From an uncultured Woeseiaceae bacterium (GTDB lineage Bacteria; Pseudomonadota; Gammaproteobacteria; Steroidobacterales; Woeseiaceae), in the NCBI GenBank assembly GCA_945787435.1, contig CALZHX010000249.1, positions 1 through 5,345 on the forward strand: a stretch of DNA of 5,345 nt, written 5' to 3'. The notes below the pieces were generated by a model that saw only the letters and a list, made by a program, of their open reading frames with translations, was not told the DNA's origin and did no database searches. How positions within the stretch are numbered: position 1 is the first letter of the stretch; each line of letters starts with the position of its first letter. Of the stretch, positions 1 to 5,345 are shown piece after piece. The position numbers and the translations under genes were made by a program.

Positions 1-160
1 ATTCAGTACGGTCTTTCTGTTCACCCGTCTGTTTGTCTTTCCAGCTCTCGTTCGTGGCCACTGTTAGGTTGGTCACCGCCGAGCCGCTGGGCATGTAGCG
101 CGTTTCGGGATCGCCCCCGAGATTGCCGACGATGATGACTTTGTTAATTCCGCGGGCCAT
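1..160 (-). CDS. ssb: Single-stranded DNA-binding protein SSB, N-terminal part (runs off the left edge)
   Basis: SSB coats single-stranded DNA during replication, recombination and repair, and recruits partner proteins through an acidic C-terminal tip. Only the first 53 residues are in the window. Read on the minus strand, they begin MARGINKVIIVGNLGGDPE, followed by RYMPSG and then NESWKDKQTGEQK. This is the N-terminal half of the bacterial OB-fold and is nearly collinear with E. coli SSB, with one residue fewer near the start. Trp40 corresponds to a tryptophan that stacks on DNA bases in E. coli SSB. The ATG at 158-160 is chosen because the homology begins there and an AGGGGA Shine-Dalgarno sequence lies 6 nt upstream. 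The rest of the OB-fold and the C-terminal tip are outside the window, so their intactness cannot be judged. The gene lies downstream of the MFS gene on the same strand, across a 104-bp gap. Confidence 0.96.
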   Translation of the reverse strand, partial: MARGINKVIIVGNLGGDPETRYMPSGSAVTNLTVATNESWKDKQTGEQKDRTE

Positions 161-166
161 ATCCGG

Positions 167-172
167 TCCCCT
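167..172 (-). promoter_or_regulatory. Ribosome binding site of ssb
   Basis: On the minus strand this reads AGGGGA, 6 nt before the ssb ATG. It is a good Shine-Dalgarno match at normal spacing and supports the chosen start. It is the only strong ribosome binding site I see in front of the three gene starts in the window. Confidence 0.8.
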
Positions 173-200
173 GTCGATAAGATTTCGAGTTGTTTTTTCG

Positions 201-217
201 CTCACCGATGAGGTGAG
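201..217 (-). other. Small hairpin in the ssb 5' leader
   Basis: A perfect 6-bp inverted repeat, CTCACC (201-206) and GGTGAG (212-217), encloses a 5-nt loop. On the minus strand it is followed by CG and six A residues. It therefore lacks the U-tract of an intrinsic terminator for that strand. On the plus strand the T-run precedes the stem, so it is no terminator there either. If the candidate promoter at 226-254 is used, RNA would begin near 218-220 and the hairpin would lie at the extreme 5' end of the ssb message. A 5'-end stem can protect mRNA from decay, but that role is inference here. Confidence 0.4.
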
Positions 218-225
218 GGTCGCCT

Positions 226-254
226 ATTGTAGAGCCTGATGGGCCAAATACCAG
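226..254 (-). promoter_or_regulatory. Candidate sigma-70 promoter for ssb
   Basis: On the minus strand a TACAAT hexamer (226-231) matches the -10 consensus at 5 of 6 positions. The hexamer CTGGTA (249-254), 17 bp upstream, matches the -35 consensus at only 3 of 6. The predicted start near 218-220 would give an ssb leader of about 60 nt. The element sits in the MFS-ssb gap, so ssb could be transcribed independently of the MFS gene. With no terminator visible, read-through from the MFS gene also remains possible. The call rests on one good hexamer. Confidence 0.4.
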
Positions 255-264
255 CCCGATTTCT

Positions 265-1446
265 CTAGGATTGCCGGCTAAACAGGCTCGATGAGGCCAG
301 CCAGATCGCGGCGAGCAACGCACAGACGAAAAACACGTCCGAGGGACGGCCGGACGCAAGGAATCGGCCGCCAATCAGGCCGCCGACAAACGCGCCGAAA
401 AACTGCGCGCTGGAGAACACTCCCAGCGAGGCGCCACGCAACTCCCCATCAGCCAGCAGCGACAAACGCGCGGGCAGGCCCGCCTCGAGAAAAGTGAAGC
501 CCGCGAAAAACACGGTCAGTGCTATGAACACCAGTGCGGGACTGAAACTGCCAAAGGCGAGCATCAGCTCTCCTGCCAGGAGCAGCATTACCGCGATGGC
601 GATGGTCCGGGTCTTGCCCTGGCGCTCATCGCTGAGGATCAGCGGTATCGCCCCAAAGAGCGACACACCGAGAGCGCCGACGTACATCTGCCAAAAATCG
701 GTCACGGGCATCCCGAGTCGGTTGACGAGCAGGAACGGCAATGCAACAAAACTTGCCGTCAGGATCGCATGCAGCAGAAAGACATACAGGTCGAGACGCA
801 GCAAATCAGGCCTGAATGCCGGCAGTATATTCCAGCTCTGGCGTGCTTCCGGCCTCTCGATGCTGTCCGGCAAACCCTTGAGCAGCAAACCGGCGATGAC
901 GGCCAGCCCTGCCGCAAGCCAGAACAGCGAAGGCACGCCAAACTGCCCCGCGATGACCGGTCCCGCCATAAATGCAACCACGAACGCCATGCCGAAGCCG
1001 ATGACGCCAACAATAGCCATCGAACGGGTACGGACTTCCTCGCGCGTCGCATCCGCGACAAGCGCGGTCAGTGTGGCGGAAATTGCGCCGGCACCCTGCA
1101 ATAGTCGTCCGATGATGACATCCCAGATCGTCTCGCCGAGGGCCGCGAAAACGCTGCCAGCGGCAAACACGATCAGGCCGCCAACAATGACCGGCACGCG
1201 GCCCACCCTGTCGGACAAGGCACCCAGCGGAATCTGCAGCCCGGCCTGTGTCAGCCCATAGGCGCCGACAGCCAGACCAACCAACAGTGGCGTGGCGCCC
1301 ACCAGCTGGTCAGCGTACAGCGACAGAACAGGTAACAGCGAAAACAGCCCAAACATGCGTAGCATGGCGATCCCGGTAACCACGCCGACGGCGCGTTTTT
1401 CGCCGGGCAGCATCACGGCTATCGCGTTGTCAGAGTCTGTCGTCAT
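265..1446 (-). CDS. MFS transporter, 12 membrane segments, substrate unknown
   Basis: This 393-residue integral inner-membrane protein belongs to the major facilitator superfamily of secondary transporters. Hydrophobic segments occur throughout: roughly residues 20-43, 53-75, 86-103, 108-131, 142-166 and 171-190 in the N-terminal half, then a hydrophilic central loop (about 191-217) and about six more segments to residue 388. The hallmark motif A between segments 2 and 3 is present as GALSDRVGRVPV (residues 75-86). Segment 4 carries GRLLQGAGA, typical of drug-efflux-like and related members. The protein resembles the MFS protein encoded between uvrA and ssb in Pseudomonas-type genomes, whose substrate I do not know. 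Nothing here identifies the cargo, so efflux is only a guess. The start is the ATG at 1444-1446, with no clear Shine-Dalgarno sequence. An in-frame ATG at codon 12 is an alternative that would leave all membrane segments intact. The gene ends in TAG (265-267). Confidence 0.9.
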   Translation of the reverse strand: MTTDSDNAIAVMLPGEKRAVGVVTGIAMLRMFGLFSLLPVLSLYADQLVGATPLLVGLAVGAYGLTQAGLQIPLGALSDRVGRVPVIVGGLIVFAAGSVFAALGETIWDVIIGRLLQGAGAISATLTALVADATREEVRTRSMAIVGVIGFGMAFVVAFMAGPVIAGQFGVPSLFWLAAGLAVIAGLLLKGLPDSIERPEARQSWNILPAFRPDLLRLDLYVFLLHAILTASFVALPFLLVNRLGMPVTDFWQMYVGALGVSLFGAIPLILSDERQGKTRTIAIAVMLLLAGELMLAFGSFSPALVFIALTVFFAGFTFLEAGLPARLSLLADGELRGASLGVFSSAQFFGAFVGGLIGGRFLASGRPSDVFFVCALLAAIWLASSSLFSRQS

Positions 1447-1457
1447 TGAATGAGTCT

Positions 1458-1487
1458 TTGCGCCGAAGTCGGGGGGCGGCGTATATT
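1458..1487 (+). promoter_or_regulatory. Candidate sigma-70 promoter for uvrA
   Basis: TATATT (1482-1487) matches the -10 consensus at 5 of 6 positions. The best -35 at acceptable spacing is TTGCGC (1458-1463), 18 bp upstream, which matches at only 3 of 6. RNA would start near 1494, leaving a leader of about 24 nt before the ATG at 1518. The placement argues against translation from the upstream in-frame TTG at 1446, which would lie outside such a transcript. Confidence 0.4.
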
Positions 1488-1510
1488 AGCAGGTTGGTCG
1501 GCGTTTACAG
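1483..1510 (-). promoter_or_regulatory. Candidate promoter for the MFS gene, overlapping that of uvrA
   Basis: On the minus strand TGCTAATAT (1483-1491) forms an extended -10: a TG pair, one base, then TAATAT at 1483-1488. CTGTAA (1505-1510), 16 bp upstream, is a weak -35 with 3 of 6 matches. The -10 shares most of its bases with the plus-strand -10 of uvrA, so RNA polymerase could not occupy both at once. This is inferred from pattern matching only. Confidence 0.3.
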
Positions 1511-1512
1511 TA
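1493..1512. promoter_or_regulatory. Degenerate LexA-like (SOS box) site before uvrA
   Basis: The E. coli-type LexA operator is an inverted repeat, TACTGT-N8-ACAGTA. Here the right half is perfect (TACAGTA, 1506-1512). The left half keeps only the GT at 1497-1498 out of TACTGT. E. coli uvrA is LexA-repressed from a site between uvrA and ssb, so the position is apt. This site lies just downstream of the predicted uvrA start point and over the weak -35 of the divergent MFS promoter. With one half degenerate it may be a low-affinity site, a relic or coincidence. Confidence 0.25.
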
Positions 1513-1517
1513 CTCAC

Positions 1518-4397
1518 ATGAAATCCATCCACACCAAGTCCATCGACATTCGCGGCGCGAGAACGCACAACCTGTGCAATCTCGACCTGAGTTTGCCGCG
1601 GGACAAACTCATTGTATTCACGGGCCTGTCCGGCTCTGGCAAGTCTTCACTTGCCTTCGACACGATCTACGCCGAAGGGCAGCGCCGCTACGTGGAGTCC
1701 CTGTCGGCCTACGCACGGCAGTTCCTGTCGATGATGGAAAAGCCTGACGTCGACCATATCGACGGCCTCTCGCCTGCCATCTCTATTGAACAAAAGTCGA
1801 CCTCGCATAATCCGAGATCGACGGTCGGCACAGTCACTGAAATCTACGACTACCTGCGCCTCCTCTATGCGCGCGCCGGCATCCCGCGTTGTCCGGACCA
1901 TGGCACGGATCTCGAGGCACAGACCGTTAGCCAGATGGTCGACCAGGTTCTCGCAATGCCAGAAGGCACTCGCCTGATGCTACTGGCGCCGGTCGTAGCA
2001 GAACGCAAAGGTGAGCATGTGCAGCTCATGCAGGACCTGATGGCACAAGGCTTCATCCGTGCGCGCATCAATGGCGAGGTCTATGAACTCGACGAGCCGC
2101 CCGTTCTCGACCTCAGGAAGAAGCACAACATCGACGCGATAGTCGATCGCATCAAGGTCAAAGAGGATATTCGCCTGCGGCTGGCCGAATCGTTCGAAAC
2201 GGCGCTACGCCTCGCCGATGGCGTTGCACGCGTCGCGTTCATGGATAACCCGGACGAAGACGAGGTGATTTTCTCCGATCGCTTCGCCTGCAATATCTGC
2301 GGTTACTCGCTCACCGAGCTCGAACCGCGCCTGTTTTCATTCAACAACCCGAGCGGCGCATGCCCTGGTTGCGATGGGCTCGGCGTCAAACAGTATTTCG
2401 ATCCGGAGCGTGTGGTTGTCAACGAAGAACTTGCTCTGGCCGGCGGCGCGATACGCGGCTGGGATCGCAAGACGACGTACTACTACCAGATGATCCAGAG
2501 CCTGGCCGCACATTACGGATTCGACCTCGAAACACCGTTCAACGAGCTGTCGAAAAAGCTGCGTGACATCGTGTTGTTCGGCAGTGGCGGCGAGAAGATC
2601 GAGTTCTATTACGAAAACTCGCGTGGCATGCAGGTCAAGAAACGTCATCGCTTCGAAGGCGTCATCCCGAACCTCGAGAGACGCTACCGCGAAACCGAAT
2701 CCGGCGCCGTGCGCGAGGAACTCGCGAAGTTCCTCAACAGCCAGTCCTGCCCCGACTGCACCGGTACGCGCCTGAATCGCTCTGCACGGCACGTTTTCAT
2801 TCTCGATCACGCCATTCCCGAGATTTCGAACATGTCGGTTGGCGATGCGGTCCGGTTTTTCGCAGACATGAAGCTGGATGGCTGGCGCGCGACAATCGCC
2901 GACAAAATCGTCAAGGAGATCGGTGATCGGCTCGGGTTTCTCTCCGACGTGGGGCTCGACTACCTGTCGTTAGACCGCAGTGCCGAAACATTGTCGGGCG
3001 GCGAGGCACAACGCATTCGACTCGCCAGCCAGATCGGCTCGGGACTCGTCGGCGTCATGTATATCCTCGATGAACCCTCGATCGGCTTGCACCAGCGCGA
3101 CAACAAGCGCCTGCTCGGCACGCTTACCCATCTGCGGGATATCGGCAATACGGTCATCGTCGTCGAGCACGACGAAGAAGCAATACTCGCCGCCGATCAT
3201 GTTGTCGACCTCGGTCCGGGTGCGGGCGTGCATGGTGGCCAAGTCGTGGTCGCCGGGACGCCAGAAGAAGTTCAGAACAGCTCGGAGTCGCTCACGGGGC
3301 AGTATCTCTCCGGCAAGCGCAGTATTGCCGTGCCTGAGGAACGGGTTCCAGCCGACCCGGAGCGGCAAATCACGATCGTCGGTGCGACCGGCAACAACCT
3401 CAAAGAGGTCGATGCATCGATACCGACTGGTCTCATGACTTGCGTAACCGGTGTGTCAGGCTCGGGAAAATCGACACTGGTGAATGACACTTTGTATAAA
3501 GCTGTCGCGGATCTCCTCAATAAGAGTAGCCGTAACCCCTCGCCGCATAAGGACATTTTAGGCCTCGAACTCATCGATCGCGTTATCGACATCAGCCAGA
3601 GCCCTATCGGCCGCACGCCGCGCTCGAACCCGGCAACCTACAGCGGCCTGTTCACGCCAATTCGCGAACTGTTTGCCGGCACGCAGGAAGCACGTTCCCG
3701 CGGCTATATGCCCGGACGATTCAGCTTCAATGTCAAAGGCGGTCGTTGCGAAGCCTGCCAGGGCGATGGCGTTATCAAAGTCGAGATGCACTTCCTGCCC
3801 GACGTATACGTGCCTTGCGACGTCTGCCGCGGCAAACGCTACAACCGGGAGACTCTCGAGATTCGTTACAAGGGCAAGAACATTCACGAAGTACTCGACA
3901 TGACCGTCGAGGATGCAGCCGTGTTCTTCCAGAATGTGCCGGTCGTCGCCAAGAAACTGAATACACTGATCGACGTCGGTCTGACGTACGTTCGGCTCGG
4001 CCAGAATGCGACAACCCTATCGGGTGGCGAGGCACAGCGCGTCAAGCTCGCGAAAGAACTTTCCAAGCGGGACACGGGTAACACGCTGTACATTCTCGAC
4101 GAACCAACAACCGGCCTGCACTTTCATGACATCGAGCAACTACTCGGCGTGTTGCATCGGCTGCGCGATCGAGGCAACACAGTCGTCGTCATTGAGCACA
4201 ATCTCGATGTCATCAAGACTGCCGACTGGGTTATCGACCTCGGCCCCGAGGGTGGTGATGGAGGGGGTGAAATTATTGCGACCGGCACACCCGAAGACGT
4301 GGCTGCGAACAAGAACTCATTTACGGGCGACTACCTGAAACCGCTCGTCGGGAGCACTGGCAAATCGACCCGCGGCTCGCGCGTCGGTACCTTGTAG
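1518..4397 (+). CDS. uvrA: UvrABC excinuclease subunit A (UvrA)
   Basis: UvrA is the DNA-damage sensor of nucleotide excision repair. As an ATP-dependent dimer it finds bulky lesions and loads UvrB. The 959-residue product matches the E. coli protein (940 residues) along its length. Module I has Walker A GLSGSGKS (residues 36-43), a zinc module with Cys258, 261, 282 and 285, signature LSGGEAQR (492-499) and Walker B ending LDEPS (Asp518, Glu519). Module II has Walker A GVSGSGKS (645-652), a zinc module with Cys744, 747, 767 and 770, signature LSGGEAQR (834-841) and Walker B ending LDEPT (Asp861, Glu862). All key residues are present. The ATG at 1518 is chosen because UvrA homology (IRGARTHNL) starts 11 residues after it. 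The in-frame TTG at 1446 would add 24 unrelated residues and overlap the MFS start codon. No convincing Shine-Dalgarno sequence precedes 1518. The tail extends about 16 residues past the usual KPL end and is Gly/Ser/Lys/Arg-rich. Confidence 0.98.
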   Translation: MKSIHTKSIDIRGARTHNLCNLDLSLPRDKLIVFTGLSGSGKSSLAFDTIYAEGQRRYVESLSAYARQFLSMMEKPDVDHIDGLSPAISIEQKSTSHNPRSTVGTVTEIYDYLRLLYARAGIPRCPDHGTDLEAQTVSQMVDQVLAMPEGTRLMLLAPVVAERKGEHVQLMQDLMAQGFIRARINGEVYELDEPPVLDLRKKHNIDAIVDRIKVKEDIRLRLAESFETALRLADGVARVAFMDNPDEDEVIFSDRFACNICGYSLTELEPRLFSFNNPSGACPGCDGLGVKQYFDPERVVVNEELALAGGAIRGWDRKTTYYYQMIQSLAAHYGFDLETPFNELSKKLRDIVLFGSGGEKIEFYYENSRGMQVKKRHRFEGVIPNLERRYRETESGAVREELAKFLNSQSCPDCTGTRLNRSARHVFILDHAIPEISNMSVGDAVRFFADMKLDGWRATIADKIVKEIGDRLGFLSDVGLDYLSLDRSAETLSGGEAQRIRLASQIGSGLVGVMYILDEPSIGLHQRDNKRLLGTLTHLRDIGNTVIVVEHDEEAILAADHVVDLGPGAGVHGGQVVVAGTPEEVQNSSESLTGQYLSGKRSIAVPEERVPADPERQITIVGATGNNLKEVDASIPTGLMTCVTGVSGSGKSTLVNDTLYKAVADLLNKSSRNPSPHKDILGLELIDRVIDISQSPIGRTPRSNPATYSGLFTPIRELFAGTQEARSRGYMPGRFSFNVKGGRCEACQGDGVIKVEMHFLPDVYVPCDVCRGKRYNRETLEIRYKGKNIHEVLDMTVEDAAVFFQNVPVVAKKLNTLIDVGLTYVRLGQNATTLSGGEAQRVKLAKELSKRDTGNTLYILDEPTTGLHFHDIEQLLGVLHRLRDRGNTVVVIEHNLDVIKTADWVIDLGPEGGDGGGEIIATGTPEDVAANKNSFTGDYLKPLVGSTGKSTRGSRVGTL

Positions 4398-4401
4398 CCG
4401 C

Positions 4402-5345
4402 CTATCTCTGACGGTTGCCGAACCCGTCCCAGACCTCGACTTCACCGTAGTTCAACGAACGTATCTTTTCCTCGATCTGTTCAAGATCGCCGACAACCAC
4501 CCACGTCAGCATATCCGGATGAATTAGCAACCTCGCGCGTTCATTCACGTCCTCGAGGCTGACCGCATTCAGCCGCTCCGCCGTACCTTCTGCGTAGTCA
4601 AACGGCAACCCATACGCATCGGAGCTGACAATGCTGCTCAGGAAGCCGCGATTACTCGAAAAGGAGCCGGGCAAGGAGCGGGTGCGGTTAAGCTTGATGC
4701 GTTCAACCTCATCCGCCGTCGCCGGGCGCGTCGACACGTACTCTTCCAGCTCGCGCAGAATCTCCTGCATGCTTTCCATGGTCTTGTCGCTTTGCACGCT
4801 CGTAGATACCGAGAACGTCTGATCACCACTCGTGTTTCTTGCAACGCGTGAACTGGCGCCATAGGACCAGGATTTGTCTTCGCGCAGATTCATGTTGATT
4901 CGCGACTCGAACGTGCCGCCGAAAACCCCATTAACCAGCGTCAGCTCGGTGCTGACATCAGGGTCGTACGGATCAATCGCATGTCCCGCAATGATGGTGC
5001 TCTGCACGGCGCCAGGACGATCAATAAGAATGACGCGTGCCGCGGGCGCTTGCGCCTCACCCACTGGCTTGCGATTAGATGCACTCCCCGCTTTCCAGCC
5101 ACCAAACGCGCGTTCTACGGATTCCCTGGCCTCGTCAAGCGAGATGTCGCCAATCATGAACACCGTCATGTTGTCGGGCGCGACCTCATTTGCATGGAAT
5201 CGGCGCAAGGTATCCACTGAGAAGTCACTAACCAGCTGCGGCGTCCAGACCATGCCAAGCGGGCTCTCCTCGCCGTAGATCGCACGGTTGAACAGGCTGC
5301 CAGCAAATTGCGACGGGTTCTTTTCGATCGTCGCAAGGATGGCCA
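4402..5345 (-). CDS. M16-family zinc metallopeptidase, C-terminal part (start lies beyond the right edge)
   Basis: The last 313 residues of an M16 (pitrilysin/insulinase-like) peptidase are visible. The frame is open to the window edge, so the Met encoded at 5251-5253 is internal. It follows residues AIYGEESPLG, the usual M16 sequence before the domain containing VDTLRRFHANEVAPDN and MTVFMIGDISLDEA. Next come LIDRPGAVQSTIIAGH and VNGVFGGTFESRIN. Arg (4882-4884) and Tyr (4861-4863) are spaced R-X6-Y in LREDKSWSYG, like the Arg/Tyr pair of insulin-degrading enzyme (R824/Y831) that helps bind substrate. The protein ends GEVEVWDGFGNRQR, then TAG. This pattern suggests the C-terminal domain of a two-domain M16 protease of about 900 residues, often exported in gammaproteobacteria. 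A single-domain partner subunit is also possible. The HXXEH zinc site and any signal peptide are outside the window, so activity and location are unproven. Confidence 0.9.
   Translation of the reverse strand, partial: AILATIEKNPSQFAGSLFNRAIYGEESPLGMVWTPQLVSDFSVDTLRRFHANEVAPDNMTVFMIGDISLDEARESVERAFGGWKAGSASNRKPVGEAQAPAARVILIDRPGAVQSTIIAGHAIDPYDPDVSTELTLVNGVFGGTFESRINMNLREDKSWSYGASSRVARNTSGDQTFSVSTSVQSDKTMESMQEILRELEEYVSTRPATADEVERIKLNRTRSLPGSFSSNRGFLSSIVSSDAYGLPFDYAEGTAERLNAVSLEDVNERARLLIHPDMLTWVVVGDLEQIEEKIRSLNYGEVEVWDGFGNRQR

Noticed and set aside
241..257. Possible terminator after the MFS gene (GGGC paired with GCCC)
   Set aside because: The stem is only 4 bp, followed by mismatches, with no T-run on the minus strand after it.
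494..1261. A 255-codon open frame on the plus strand opposite the MFS gene
   Set aside because: Its translation is low-complexity, rich in Ser, Pro, Ala, Thr and Arg, and resembles no family I know. It is the mirror of a real membrane-protein gene in GC-rich DNA, and several similar shadow frames occur opposite uvrA and the peptidase.
1461..1481. GC-rich inverted repeat (CGCCG and CGGCG) in the divergent region
   Set aside because: Five base pairs with an 11-nt G-rich loop in GC-rich DNA is expected by chance and is not followed by a T-run. It may be operator-like but there is no support.
1446..1517. A 24-residue N-terminal extension of UvrA starting at TTG 1446
   Set aside because: The extra residues match nothing in UvrA, there is no ribosome binding site, the start would overlap the MFS start codon, and the best promoter -10 lies inside this stretch.
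2337..2810. A 157-codon open frame on the minus strand inside uvrA
   Set aside because: It lies opposite the highly conserved UvrA coding sequence and has no independent support such as a ribosome binding site or a recognisable domain.
4402..5253. M16 peptidase as a complete 283-residue gene starting at 5253
   Set aside because: The frame stays open to the window edge, and the residues encoded upstream (for example FAGSLFNRAIYGEESPLG) continue the M16 homology. The Met is internal.

Overview
This 5.3-kb window looks like an ordinary housekeeping stretch of a moderately GC-rich gammaproteobacterial chromosome. In established biology, Escherichia coli uvrA and ssb are divergent neighbours, and in Pseudomonas-type gammaproteobacteria a major facilitator superfamily (MFS) gene lies between them. 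The same order is seen here: ssb (minus), MFS gene (minus), uvrA (plus). UvrA resembles the E. coli protein closely along its whole length. The class assignment is an inference from this similarity and synteny. I cannot place the genus.

Layout: positions 1-160 hold the first 53 codons of ssb on the minus strand, with a clear ribosome binding site. A 104-bp gap follows, containing a candidate ssb promoter and a small hairpin close to the predicted RNA start. Positions 265-1446 (minus) encode a complete 393-residue MFS transporter of unknown substrate. A 71-bp divergent intergenic region (1447-1517) contains overlapping promoter-like elements facing both ways and half of a LexA-type operator. 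Positions 1518-4397 (plus) encode a complete UvrA with both ATPase modules and both zinc modules intact. Only 4 bp later, on the opposite strand, lies the stop codon of an M16-family (pitrilysin/insulinase-like) peptidase gene, which runs off the right edge.

UvrA (damage recognition in nucleotide excision repair) and SSB (protection of single-stranded DNA in replication, repair and recombination) belong to genome maintenance. The MFS protein and the M16 peptidase have no evident mechanistic link to them. I found no RNA gene, insertion sequence, CRISPR array, attachment site or foreign-looking island, and no evidence for an undescribed system. The more interesting points are regulatory: the degenerate LexA-like site in the divergent promoter region, the hairpin at the presumed 5' end of the ssb mRNA, and the terminator-less tail-to-tail junction of uvrA with the peptidase gene.
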